Below are positions 34,219 to 46,259 of a DNA stretch of 64,000 nt, piece by piece (position 1 is the stretch's first letter; the number at the start of each line of letters is the position of its first letter). The stretch lies in the NCBI RefSeq assembly GCF_901000735.1, contig NC_081547.1:27515382-27579381 (forward strand), written 5' to 3'. The DNA is from Corylus avellana (Eukaryota > Streptophyta > Magnoliopsida > Fagales > Betulaceae). The translations under genes and the position numbers were made by a program. The notes beneath the pieces are model-generated. The model did not search any database. It saw only the letters and a list, made by a program, of their open reading frames with translations, and was not told the DNA's origin.

Positions 34219-35340
34219 CTATATTTCAATAATGAGAACTCCATGGAGTTAAGTTTGGTTAACTCTAATCTTCTCATAAATAGGTGTTTATGGGATATGT
34301 GATGACTCGTGGGGATTGCTCTTGGTCTTAGAGGAAGATTTTGGACCTTAATTAGAGGTGTTATTAGGGACAAGGCGTCTTGGTTGATGGTTCCTAATTG
34401 TGCTTTCTCATTTAAGAGGGCTTGGGAGAGCTCGAGATTGTGACCCTAGATAATGTGTTATAACACAAGATAGTATGCCACAATAAAATTATTCATCACC
34501 ACTCTTTTATTTTTTGGCTTGCAATTAGAAGGTGATTGTATACCCAAGCCAAGAGATGAAATGTATTTTCTATGGGTTGGGTGACCATCTCTTTCTTTGC
34601 TGTCGTTTCTGAAGATTTGGTGTAATCTTCAGCATATATAGATGTAATATTCATTTGGCTCATAGGAATTGGAAGAAGTTTATTCAGCAGATGCACTCCC
34701 GGCCAATTTGGAGGCAAATATTCTATATCTATTATAGTGAGAATTATGGTAGTTGCTACAGTGTATATACTTCTTGACGTGAGAGAAATGCTAGATTATT
34801 CAAAAAATAAAAAATAAATAAAAAAGAGATTTTGTTTTGTGTTAAATTTAAAGTCAACTTATTTAATGATGTCCGTAATTCTTCAAGTAATTAATCGCTT
34901 TTTTGATGGATTTGAAATTTTTAATATAATCTTTTTTTTTTTCCTAAGCAAATAAGGATAGGGTACACTAAATTAAAATACCCAAAAATGATTGGGCTCC
35001 CTAACAACAAACCCAAAACAGTAATATAATGCAAAAAATACAAACAAATAGGAAATGAGCAAAAAAAAATGGCCCGATCCTTTAGATCTTGATCAACCGA
35101 CCAAAAAATAGCATCAACAAAGTAGAGTTTGAAGCAAGCCAACTTTGCTTGCTTATGGATAGTGTAAGCCTCTTTTAACTTTTAGGTCGTCTTATTTTTA
35201 GGATTACATGTGGATTCTCTTTGTTTTTGTTGAATGTTTTTAAAAGTATTGATTAAAGGGGAATTGGAGTGGAATGTGTATATATATATATTTTACCTTT
35301 TAAAGAGTAAAAAAAAAAAAAAAAAGAAGTAGTACTCCAC

Positions 35341-35573
35341 AATACAGTACACCGTTAAAGTAGATAATGAAGGTCACCCGTTATGCACAACGGCTCTTCA
35401 TTAATCTTTCTAATATGGTGCCTCAGTCCGTCAGTCGTGACTAAATTATTCCCAATGCCGTCCCCAAGGCGAGTGCAAAGTACTAGGCACGTGCAGCCGC
35501 GGAAAAGATAGTCTGTGGCTTCCTTATGATGTTCACACGTGAGCTCTCTCACGTAAATTTGATGCATTTAATC
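35341..35573 (-). other. Highly conserved island, copy 2
   Basis: The second copy of the roughly 230-bp island at 21560-21792, with an identical 70-residue minus-strand translation. See that entry for the possible identities. Confidence 0.4.
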
Positions 35574-35689
35574 TGTTTTAATTTCATAATTATAAGATAA
35601 CTAATACGTGGGATTTGATGTTTTTTTTGACATTTTCTTAGGTAATTAGATTACAATTTTTAATATTTTGAGTTATAAATATTGATAAG

Positions 35690-36850
35690 AAGATAACGTT
35701 TATCAATTTTAAGGAGAGGAAAATAGGAAAAGGATGATTCAATTATCTAATAACCTTTACTTTATGAAGTATAATTTCCAGCCAACTCAATGCTAGCTCA
35801 ATGCTTAAGTAAATTAGGCAATCGTCTAAGCCCCCAATAAAAATAAGGCCCCAAATAACTCTAGTATACTTAAGTTTCCTTTTATAAAATAAATAAATAA
35901 ATAAAATAGAGCCTCAATTATGATAAAAAGTTAGTCAATTGTCTTCAATTAAAGCCTCAATTATGGTTAAAATTTTATTATGATAAAAAAGTTAGTAGAT
36001 TCTCTTTAATTAAGGCTCTAATTACAGTAAACATAGATACAAAAAATTAAATTCATAGATATCAAGACTTAAAAAGAAACGAAAGAGAAAAATGGAAAGT
36101 CAAGTTTCATCTGAACTTAAAGCCAATATATTGGCTAAGTTCATTCATTAAATAATTTTTAGAATAAAGTAATAAATATTTCATAACAAAAATGAATTTT
36201 GCAAGTCTGAAAAGAAAAATGATGGGCAAAAGTAAGAAGAATGATTTAAAATTAAAATTATTTAATTAAATATTTTTTTTAAAAAAGGCCCACTTAAGTT
36301 TGTCGCCTTAATAGATTTTGATGACCAAAAATGTTAGATATGCAACTCATTTATAATTTTTTTTTTGACATATGTTAATATATAATTGAAAAATGTTAAA
36401 AAAAAATAGTAGGGGATGTAACTTTAATCACATATTGATACATATCAGCAAATTGTAAAAAATTATAAGAGAAAACACAAACTAATAAATGAATTGAACT
36501 TTCCTATAGTATCTTTCGTTCGTTTTAGAAGTGTGAAAAAATCATATATCTCTTTTCTTCTTTTACTTTGAAAAAATAAAAAATAAAAATCGGACTCTAA
36601 TCTAAATCGGAAAATTGAAGAACATCATTTTTTCCTTAAAAAAAAAAAAAAAAAAAAAAGAAAGAAAGAAAAAAGGAACATCATTTTGTTTTAAAATTAA
36701 AAAAATCAACGTCTTTTCTCAACATGCCATGGTTGAATGGTTTAGGACTCGATTGATTACTGACAGTTCATGATTAGGCAATGGAGGCGCCCCCAGGCTA
36801 GCATAAATGTTCTTATGTCGTTTTTCAACTAAACCACCAGACGCGCTCCA
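35690..36850. other. Intergenic between DC1 array and FDM genes
   Basis: AT-rich, with (A)n tracts (36640-36660). No gene, RNA or element end recognised. Confidence 0.5.
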
Positions 36851-36859
36851 AGCGCGCGT

Positions 36860-37060
36860 TTCGTCTTTCGCTGTTCAGTCTCCCCTCCTCTCTCTCACAG
36901 AGTCACAGGAACTCACACTTTTTGCAGTATTGGTGCGCGCACAACTCTGACAGCACCAAACCCACTTCACTTCCATGTCTGTCCCAGTTCCTTGATCAAA
37001 CCCAAACCCCAACTTTCCCAAGTCTTCGAAGGGAGACCCCAGGAAGCTCCAATTGTGAAG
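36860..37060 (+). other. 5' UTR exon of the first FDM gene
   Basis: CT-rich sequence (ctcccctcctctctctcaca) typical of plant 5' UTRs, ending aattgtgaag before donor gtgatc. A 910-bp intron follows to the acceptor ttttccag at 37970. The transcription start is only estimated. Confidence 0.5.
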
Positions 37061-37997
37061 GTGATCTTCTCTGTTGCTCACATTTTCTGCTTTATTTCTT
37101 TCTTTGCATGCATGGATCTGTTTGGATAATTAGTCTAAAATGCACGATCTATTTGGGCTTGATTTTCTTTCTGTGTCTCAGTTCTGGAGTTTGAAGCTCC
37201 AAACTGCTCTGTAAAAGTCATTTCTGTGTTCCTTTCCGCCGATCCGCTTGTACTTTTCTTGATTCTAGTTTTTATTTAAAATTGTTTAATACGGAGTTTT
37301 AGGCAATAGATCATGTGGTTGGATTGAGGCTTAGTTGAGCTGAATTGGAAATGGGGTTTAAGAGTAACTTTCTGTTACTGGTGTCTGGTTATGTGTATTT
37401 TGAATGTTTGATGGCCGTTGGAATTATGTGAGTGTGCTAGATTGTAGTCTGCAAGATTATCTCTGGGTTATGTTTAAAGCTCAAATTTTAACTCAGTATG
37501 GTTAATTGGCCTACCAATTATATGGAGTAAATGTTTTAAAATGTAGTTCTTGGTATTGTAGAGAATGTTCCTTTGGTGGGAAATGGTCCTGCCGACAACA
37601 ACAAAAAAAAGAGAGAATTAAATGTGGAAAATTGTTTAATTATTGTGAAAGCTCCACGCTGGTTAAGCCAAAATGTCCAATTTCTTCTCGGTTGATCAAG
37701 GCTCTTCCATTGCTTGGGGTTGGGGGGCGGTATTCAAAACAGTACAATATTGGATGAATTATAGCAGTTCTGCCTTAAACCCTCGATCATGTCTATATTC
37801 TCTCTTTTGCTCAGATTACACTAGTTTCACTTCCTAGTGGTAACAATTGAGAAATCATCTATAAAAGAAATTTTGATAATAACCAATAGAAATTATCAAT
37901 GTAAGAAAAGCGTGAAAGCTGATTTTAACCTCTTATGTGTGTGTGTGTTTTTTTTTTTTCAATTTTCCAGGTATTTTTTAACTTTAAGGGAGTTGTG

Positions 37998-40900
37998 ATG
38001 GGTAACGGCTCAGACACGGATATTAGTGAATCTGAAATGGATGAGTATGAAGATAAATCTTATGAAGAATTGAAGAGTGGGAACCACAATTTCAAAAACT
38101 CAGACGAGACGTTTGCTTGCCCCTACTGCCCAAAGAAGAGAAAGCGAGACTATCTATATAAGGACCTTCTTCAGCATGCTTCTGGGGTGGGCAAAAGTAG
38201 TTCGGATAAGAGAAGTGCAAAAGAGAAGGCTAATCACCTTGCTTTGGTGAAATATTTGGAAAAAGATTTAGCTGGTCCATCAAAACCTGCTGACAAGAGT
38301 GATCCTCCTATTGACTGTGACCATGATGAGAAAATTGTTTGGCCTTGGACAGGAGTTGTGGTTAACATGCCAACTAGACGGACAGATGATGGGCGATATG
38401 TAGGAGAAAGTGGATCCAAGCTGAGGGATGAGTTGAAAAGTAGAGGGTTTAATCCCATAAGAGTCCACCCTCTATGGAATTTTCGCGGTCATTCAGGAAG
38501 TGCTATTGTGGAATTCCACAAAGATTGGCCTGGGTTACATAATGCTATGTCATTTGAGAGGGCTTATGAGGCAGATCATCATGGGAAAAAGGACTGGCAT
38601 ACTAGTAATGGCCAAAAATCTGGTCTTTATGCTTGGGTTGCCCGTGCAGATGACTATAATTCAACTGGAATTGTTGGGGAACACCTACGAAAGATTGGAG
38701 ATGTTAGAACTATTTCTGAAATTATGGATGAAGAAGCTAGGAAACAGGATAAACTTATATCTAATCTGACAAACATTATTGAACTCAAGAACAGGCACTT
38801 AAAAGAGATGGAGGAAAGATGTAGCGAGACTTCAGTCTCTGTTAGCAACTTAATGGAAGAGATAGATACACTCGTTCAATCTTATACTGAAGGTTTGTTT
38901 TATTGTATATTTCACGTGTTTACTTTTCTTTAATCTCCTGAACTGGATTGTGCAATGCAATCTACTGCACTTGTTGGGTTAAATAGAATATCTTCTTAGC
39001 TATTTACAGCTGTAGAGTTCCTGAATGTTTGGCAAATTCTAGTGTAGATTTCACCATATTGGATTTGTTATTATCAGTTATTCCTTTTTGGTGTCAGGCT
39101 GGTATCGATTAATCTGTGCCATGTTTGCTCACAGATCTTAGAAAAGTGCAACTGAGTGCGAGGGATCACTTTCAGAGGATTTTTAATGACCACGAAAAGA
39201 TTAAGTTGCAACTGGAATCTCAGAAAAAAGAGCTTGAGATGCGTGGGATAGAGTTGGAAAAGCGTGATGCGCAGAGTGAAAGTGAAAGAAGATTGCTCGC
39301 TGAAGAGATTGAAAAGGTATCATTATTTTGGGCTTGATTGCTATCACAATTTCCTTATATTTCGTAATTCACATGCTATGATTATTGAAGAGGTATATTT
39401 TCTTTGATTAAAAAAAGTTTATTCAATATTAGAGAAATGGTCAAGTGTGTCTAATTCATAATGCATATCCCAACATCTCAATGCTGCCTAGAAGGGGAAG
39501 AGCAACTGCATATTTTTCCCCCCTCGGTAAATATCAAATGTAGTAACCACAGAATGATTGATTAGAAAACTATTTGAACTTGATACTGTCAATGTAAGTC
39601 CTATTATTTGCTTAAAATTTATTCAACCAATTGCAGTGTTAGCTGAAATGTTTTTGTATGATTATATATGCATTTGGCAAGATGATATGCTTGACCACCC
39701 TGCTTTTGGTTATCTATCAGAATGCCATAAAAAATAGCTCTCTGCAATTGGCCTCTTTGGAGCAACAGAAGGCTGATGAAAATGTCTTGAAACTGGCTGA
39801 AGATCAGAAGGTCTGTTAGTTGTTTTTTAGTGCTTAAACATTAATCTCGACATTTCCTTCCCAATTTCACAGAAGAAAATCGGTTCTATGTTACTATTGA
39901 TTTCATACAGAGGCAAAAGGAGAAACTCCATAATAGAATAATTCAACTGGAAAAGCAACTGGATGCAAAACAAGCGCTGGAATTGGAAATTGAGCAATTG
40001 AGAGGGCAACTAAATGTCATGAAGCACATGGGAGATGATGGAGATGTAGAAGTTCTGCAAAAGGTGGAGGCGATACTCAAACAGTTGCGAGAAAGAGAAG
40101 GGGAGCTTGAAGATTTAGAAGATTTGAACCAAACTCTAATAGTGAAGGAGCGCAAGAGCAACGATGAACTGCAAGAAGCTCGAAAAGAATTAATAAGTGT
40201 ATGTTCTTTTCCCCTTCAATGAAAAGCTGCAAGAAGCTTCTAAACGTATGCATTTTATTAGAAGTTAGTAGTAGGGTGCTATATCATGTAGATTATGCAA
40301 ATTATGATTTATTTATTAATAGTAGGATCCCCAGAGGCGATTGACTCATGAGTTAAAATGCCCTTATTTTTCAACCCCAAACTTATTAGATGACCCTGAA
40401 ATTTAGAAGTTGTGGGTTTCAAATTCTGATTATATTAGAGTGACATACATTTTGGTTGTTTGTATAAATGCGTTTTTCACTTGGAATAGTGGGATGGCCA
40501 GTGTTCTACCCTGTTATACATTAATTTGGACTGTGGATTATGGGGCTGGCTTATTGGAATCTTCCTTATGTTCTGATCTAAGCAGTGTTAAACCTAATAC
40601 TAGTTCCAATAGCATGTGAGGAAATGCTAATTCTCTTACTTTGTAGGGCTTGAAAGAAATGGTAAGACGTACTTGTATTGGTGTTAAAAGAATGGGAGCA
40701 CTTGACAATAAACCATTCCATGAAGCAATGAAGAGAAAGTATAGCGAGGAAGAAGCAGATATGAGAGCTTCAGAGCTTTGCTCATTGTGGGAGGAATATC
40801 TGAAGGACCCAGACTGGCATCCTTTCAAAGTTACTACCATTGAAGGGAAACATCAGGTGTTATTCTTAGATATCATAATATCTGCCTCTCCTAGATATTA

Positions 40901-42911
40901 CTCAGTAGTTCTGGTTTAAATCTGTTCCATAGTAAGTAATGTATGTTATTTTTCGTGAATGTTGTGCATGTTGCATGTCTTTATCTGGCATAATGTTTCA
41001 TTTTAAAGGATGAAAAGAAGGAATTTGATTGTAAGCAACAGAAATACATGCTCGCCCTCAATGGGCCCCTTCCAAAATAGGCTCACCAGAACACCACAAT
41101 CCCCATGAAATTTAGAGTCCACTATCACTCTCCACCAAGCTTCTGACTCAAGTCTACAGCACCAAATCCATTTACCTAAGAGAGCATGATCGCCATACAA
41201 ATCTTGGATCAACTCACCAGGTGATATTTGAACTCTTCACCTTGCCTACCCTATAAGAAATCACATTAGAGCTTCTTAATACAGTTTGCAACACTTGTAG
41301 GGAAAGGAAAGAGGGACATTAAGTACGTAGGTAAGTTGGATAGGGTGCTCTTGATAAGGGTAATCCTACCACCTTTATTTAAATACAACATTTTCCAACT
41401 AGTTAACCAAGGCTATTTTCTCGATAACACCGCCCCTTATATGCTTGGCCTTATAGGATGCCCCCAACAGAAGACCAAAATACTTCCAAGTGCAAAGACA
41501 CAACCCCACAACCCAGCACCCCAGCCAGCCTAACCACATTATCAACATTTCCCATAGAAACCTATTATGATTTGGCTAAGTTTGTCTTCAAACCCGACAC
41601 AACCTCAAAACATAAGAATAAGCTTCGTAAATTGCATAGATGATTTGGGTCGGCTCCACAGAAAAACAAGGTATCACAAGCAAACAAAAGATGAGAGATA
41701 TCAATTCCTATCCCCACAAAGAAGCTAAACAACAAACCTCCACTCATTGCAACTGAAATCATCATACCCAACGCCACCATCACTATAACAAACAACAAAG
41801 TAGACAAAGGCCCCCTTGCCTCAAGCCACAGAGCTAATAAAGAAGCCTGTGGGAGAGCCGTTCACCAAAACTGAGAAACACATCGATAAAATACAATGAG
41901 CTATCCATGAGCTCCATTTCTCCCCAAACCCGCACCTTCTAAGCATGTACAAAAGAAAATCCTAATTAACATGCTCATAAGCTTTTTTTAAGTCCATTTT
42001 ACAAATAACTTCCAGTTCTCCGGATCTCATTTTGCTATCAAGGCATTCATTGGCAATAAGAATAAGATCTAAGATCTTCCTACCTCGGATGAATGCATTC
42101 TGTGACTTCTCCGGGTTATTTAATTGTCAGTTATCAAACTTTCCTCTAAATTTGAGGGTCAGATTTCAAGTCTGCTTTAGTTTGGTTGTAGCTGCCAAAT
42201 ATTGTGTTGCTTGTGTAATTAGATAGGCTGAATTTTTGAATTACAGAGGCAAAGTCCCTTGTAATTGACATGTCTGAACTTACAATTTTTTTTTTTTTTT
42301 TTTTTTCTAAAAAAGAAAAAAGAAAAAAGAAGGTATGTCTGAACATATGACCTGCTTGCATGCCTGTCTGGTAGTTTATCAATGTCCTCTTATGTAGCTT
42401 GTCGGGAGCGTGTGCTTTCTGCTGTCTATCCATTTGTACTCGATTAGTAAATCTGCATTTGTTAATTGGTCTGTTGTGTGTACTTTGAGACAATTCTTTT
42501 AAGAATTAGAAAATCTAAGTAATGTTCAATGATTCTGCTGCCCAAATTTATTATTGAAACTTTTAATAGATTGGTTGCAATGATATTCTAATATTCCCAT
42601 AGTACATATTTTCTTTGCTTCCCTTTTAACATGACACGGTTTACTTAAGATGAATGCCATTGTTTCAGCAAGCTATAGATGATGAAGATGAGAAATTGAA
42701 AGGTCTGAGGAATGAATTGGGTGATGAAGTTTACAAGGCCGTGACAACAGCTTTAATGGAAATAAATGACTACAACCCAAGTGGGCGGTACATAATATCA
42801 GAATTGTGGAACTACTCGGAGGGAAGAAGAGCTACCCTCCAAGAGGGAGTCACATTGTTACTAGATGAATGGGAGGAAGTAGTAACTAAACGCAAAAGGG
42901 GAATGCGTTGA
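37998..42911 (+). CDS. FDM1-like: Factor of DNA methylation 1-like (FDM/IDN2 family), full length
   Basis: Seven exons can be defined, six of them coding fully: 37971-38892 (ATG at 37998), 39135-39316, 39721-39810, 39911-40198, 40647-40856 and 42669-42911, all with GT-AG borders and matching phases, plus the 5' UTR exon. The protein is 635 aa, the usual family length. It starts with an acidic leader ([10 protein letters not shown]). The zf-XS zinc finger is at residues about 39-92 (C41, C44, H60, then H80). The XS domain is at about 112-223 ([12 protein letters not shown], then [17 protein letters not shown]). A coiled coil spans about 240-490 and the XH domain about 500-632 (DWHPFK, then NPSGRY). 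In Arabidopsis the XS domain binds double-stranded RNA with 5' overhangs, and XH and coiled coil mediate dimers in the IDN2-FDM complex of RNA-directed DNA methylation, downstream of siRNA-guided AGO4. Nuclear by family. The last intron (1.8 kb) carries an antisense LINE. Confidence 0.9.
41020..42130 (-). mobile_element. Antisense L1-type LINE fragment in the last FDM intron
   Basis: The minus strand, read with frameshifts, gives pieces of a reverse transcriptase in the right order: [19 protein letters not shown] near 42060-42120, [20 protein letters not shown] near 41950-42010, and a degenerate catalytic box [11 protein letters not shown] near 41690-41720 (where intact LINEs have FADD). These are followed by [33 protein letters not shown] near 41320-41390 and [11 protein letters not shown] near 41100-41145. 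It is a dead fragment with no endonuclease part and no defined ends. Confidence 0.8.
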
Positions 42912-45165
42912 AGGTTGGTATAAGTTTCAGATAGTTTACTGTGAAAATTTAGGGCTGATGCAATGGATAGCCATTTGAGATATTCATTAATAATATTAGA
43001 TTTTGGTAGGCTAGCATGTATATGAGTTTTGACTTTGGCCTTTGCTACCTTTCTGGTAAGATTTAGCTACTTCTGCTAGGTGGCAGTCCTTTGGGAACTG
43101 ACTAGCTTTTACTTCCTAGGCGAGGTGGCAGGCATCTTTATATAGAAACAATTGATTATTAGTTATAAATTTAACAGCATCAGAAGCATGAGTATGCACG
43201 CCAAGTTACTTCATTCTCTAAAAGGAGTCTTCCGCAAATATTGCATTTATATTCAGCTCAGATTGTATCTACGTAAATAGTCTATCTATTATGCTGAAGT
43301 CATAGATTTCTCTATTCAATAGCCCTTACATACCCATGATTTCAGTATTTTGTAAGCAAAGCGATATTGAATTTTTCTGATGTGGAAACAATGTTGCTGG
43401 TTGCAGGAAATAAATATCCGAGTCCCCAAATGTAGCAACTATGGAGATGGAATGATCTTGCTCCCCTTTACAAGATGGGGGAATGTGTCTAGGGCATTTC
43501 TTCTCTGTAAATTATGAAATTTCATGTTGTACCAATTCTGCTCTCCATGAGACAACTTCTTGTATGAACTGCATTCATGCACTCACGCCAACACTTGGCA
43601 TTCCTGTTCTACAATTGATGGAAAACCTATCCGACAATGTAGCCTTTGATCTGCAATTTGTGTTTTAAATAAGCTTTTCCCTGTTTTTCGATTGTCAAGA
43701 GTTACCATTGTAGATCAAGTATCATTCAATTAGAACGAAGCCATCTATCCATGGCTGGTCACTCTGTTCATGGGATCTTGCTTTGAAGGGCTTTTTCACA
43801 TAACTATTGGTGGTACAGGATTACTTGGTCTTTAGTCACATCAAGAATAGGCTTAGCCGCTTAGGTCTCTTGATTATTTAGAAATTCTGCACTTGCAAGT
43901 TCCTCCCTTAGGTTAGCTGAAAGCATTGGATTGGTGATCAAAGGAAAAGTCCAAAAATTCTCCCCAAGGAAGGCCTCATGAATTTGTGTTTCTGATCATG
44001 TCCGATGAATTTGGATAATCTACTTGCAACTGATGCTGTAGTAAACACCTTTCATCATACTTGGGGTGCATTGCAATTGCTGAAATGTATTCTTATAACA
44101 GTTACAACTTCCTTTAGAAAGCATTATTAAGGTGCCTTCTTGGCAGCTCTGATCGTGAATTTAGAAGTGTAGTAGCACAACTGTGACTAGTTGGCCAAAT
44201 TGAAATTTAGAAGGGGTGCCTGGAAGGGCCGACTAATATGCCTGCAAAATCTAGACGAATGGACTCTTAAAATATGCAGCAGCTGTGGTTATCAAGGCAT
44301 GAAATGGGAAGGTTACCCCTTTTCTGGAATTTCCCATATTTCGTTTTAACACAAACATTAAAGAAAGAACTTGGAGAAACCCTTCTGAGATGCATAATAT
44401 CTTGGACGAAGGTTCAAGAATGGTTCTTAATAATAGTGTTTTTGAGTTAAGTAGTAAGTAATGCTAGAAATTATATTTTTATTCTATGAGTATCTTACAA
44501 TACTAACCTTTCATCTAACCCTTCAATAAATCATTATTTAAAATAATAATAATAATAATTCAAAGAATTAGTTAGAACTGTCACATTAGTATTATGATAT
44601 AAAAATGTAATATATAATATGACTTTTTTAAGCATTTTCGGTATTGATTGAAAATAAAGTTATGTAATACACCACACTTTTATCTTACTTTATTGATGTG
44701 ACATTGTCTATCAATTATTAAATCAACTCCTTTAAAAAATAAAAAATCAAACAACTAATTGACAATATTATATCAGCAAAGTAAGGTAAAAGCATAATAT
44801 ATAACATTTATCTTGAAAATATGACCTGGTTCTTTGTATTTTTCTTATCCATATTGATGAGGACAGCAAAATTTTTTCCCAATGCAATGTGATTTGTCTT
44901 GCCTTAGTAAATTTGAGTATACATCGAAACATACCTTTTTTTTTTGTTGTTGTTAGATTGTTTTACACCCAAAAAATTGGGCCAAGATATGCTTTCTCTT
45001 GTAAAATTGTTTATCCAGAGTGTAGGTTCTTCTGCATGCATGTGATTAGCCCAGTCTTACTCGAGTTTACTTCACTCTTATATCCTATGAACACGTTAAA
45101 TGCATAAAAAATATGAGGAATAACATAATCAAAATTATCTCTAATGTTAAGAGGTGTAATTCACA
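42912..45165. other. 3' region of the first FDM gene and intergenic
   Basis: The 3' UTR of the first gene probably extends into this stretch, but no poly(A) signal can be singled out. No XS or zf-XS coding sequence belonging to the second FDM gene is found here on either strand. No other gene seen. Confidence 0.5.
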
Positions 45166-45168
45166 TTT

Positions 45169-45178
45169 CTATTTATAG
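45169..45178 (+). promoter_or_regulatory. Putative TATA box of the second FDM gene
   Basis: ctatttatag lies about 60 bases upstream of a CT-rich leader (45229-45250, ttttctccccccttctctgcc). The leader is followed by a possible donor gtattg at 45330, which could splice to the exon at 46239. Confidence 0.4.
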
Positions 45179-46259
45179 AATGAAGTCCGTAATTTCTTAG
45201 GGCTTTGTCCATATCAAAATCTGCCACCTTTTCTCCCCCCTTCTCTGCCTTTCACTCCAATGCCACTCGCTGCAGAGCTCCATAGCTGCACAAAGGCTGA
45301 GCTTGAGAGTAGAAACCATTTCCCCAATAAGTATTGTAGTCTCTTTTCTTTGTTCTTTTTACTTGGTTTCTGGGTCCAAGTTACTTTTAGTGTGTGTAAC
45401 TTCAAAACAAAAACAAAAGGTTGCATTTTGTTTGCCATTTTATTTGATTTGGGTGCAATGGATATTCCTGATTTGTTTGTATTTCCGATTACTTCCGTGA
45501 TTTATGTCGATTCTGATTCGATTATGTGTGGTTCTCGAGCTTTCTTAAGCAAATGTCTACTTTTATGCTTCCTTTTTGCCTTCTTTTCTTGCCTGGGGGT
45601 TTTGGGAGATTTGGGTATTTGGGAATCGTAATATTTTTATAGTTTGTTATCCATCATGATGATGAGGATGGTTACTATGATTAAGATTAGGAAACATTAT
45701 TAATGTGTTTTATTTTCCCATCTATTTATTAATATTATTTGCTATTAGATTAATCTGCCCAAACAATTTTCTATTCTAAGTTTTTTTTTTAAAAAAATTA
45801 TTAGCCTAAATTTCCTCATCTCTCTCGCTCTCTCTCTCTCTCTCTTCAAGCCGTGAAATATTCCAACTCTCTCTCAGCTAAACTGGACATTCTCATTTTA
45901 TGAAGCCACAAACAATTAATCAGATATTGGAAATTCCCATTGTTTCCTGTCAATTTGTTGCGTAAAAGATGTTGATTAAAACGTTAGGGAAGCTAAAGCT
46001 TGTATAAATTTGTAACTTACGATGGAAAAAGAAGCAGCTTTTACCTCTGTTATTTTCCACTTGTATAAATTGATGGTAAAATGCTCGTATACTTTTTACA
46101 TCACAAACCTCTGTTTATGCATAAAATACCCTCAAAATATCCGTTTTCTAGATGCATGAAGTGCTAAATCTGATACCTTTGGCTTTACTTCATGTAATGG
46201 TTCAATTTGCTTAAACTTGTTTTTGACTGATGCTGCAGGCCCCTCAAATATTTGTCCAA

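Larger units (their letters stand above)
32872..35680. repeat. Duplicated DC1 upstream block, copy 3
   Basis: This is homologous to 1345-5660 and 16530-21990 without most of their insertions. It contains an (AC)n(AT)n microsatellite and the conserved island at 35341-35573. No supported gene. Confidence 0.7.

Noticed and set aside
33954..34373. 139-codon minus-strand frame
   Set aside because: Its centre is translated from the (AC)n(AT)n microsatellite, and the homologous frame at 20401-20682 differs outside a short part.
45260..45631. 123-codon frame upstream of the second FDM gene
   Set aside because: It overlaps the likely 5' UTR and first intron; its composition is hydrophobic and low in complexity, with no family match.
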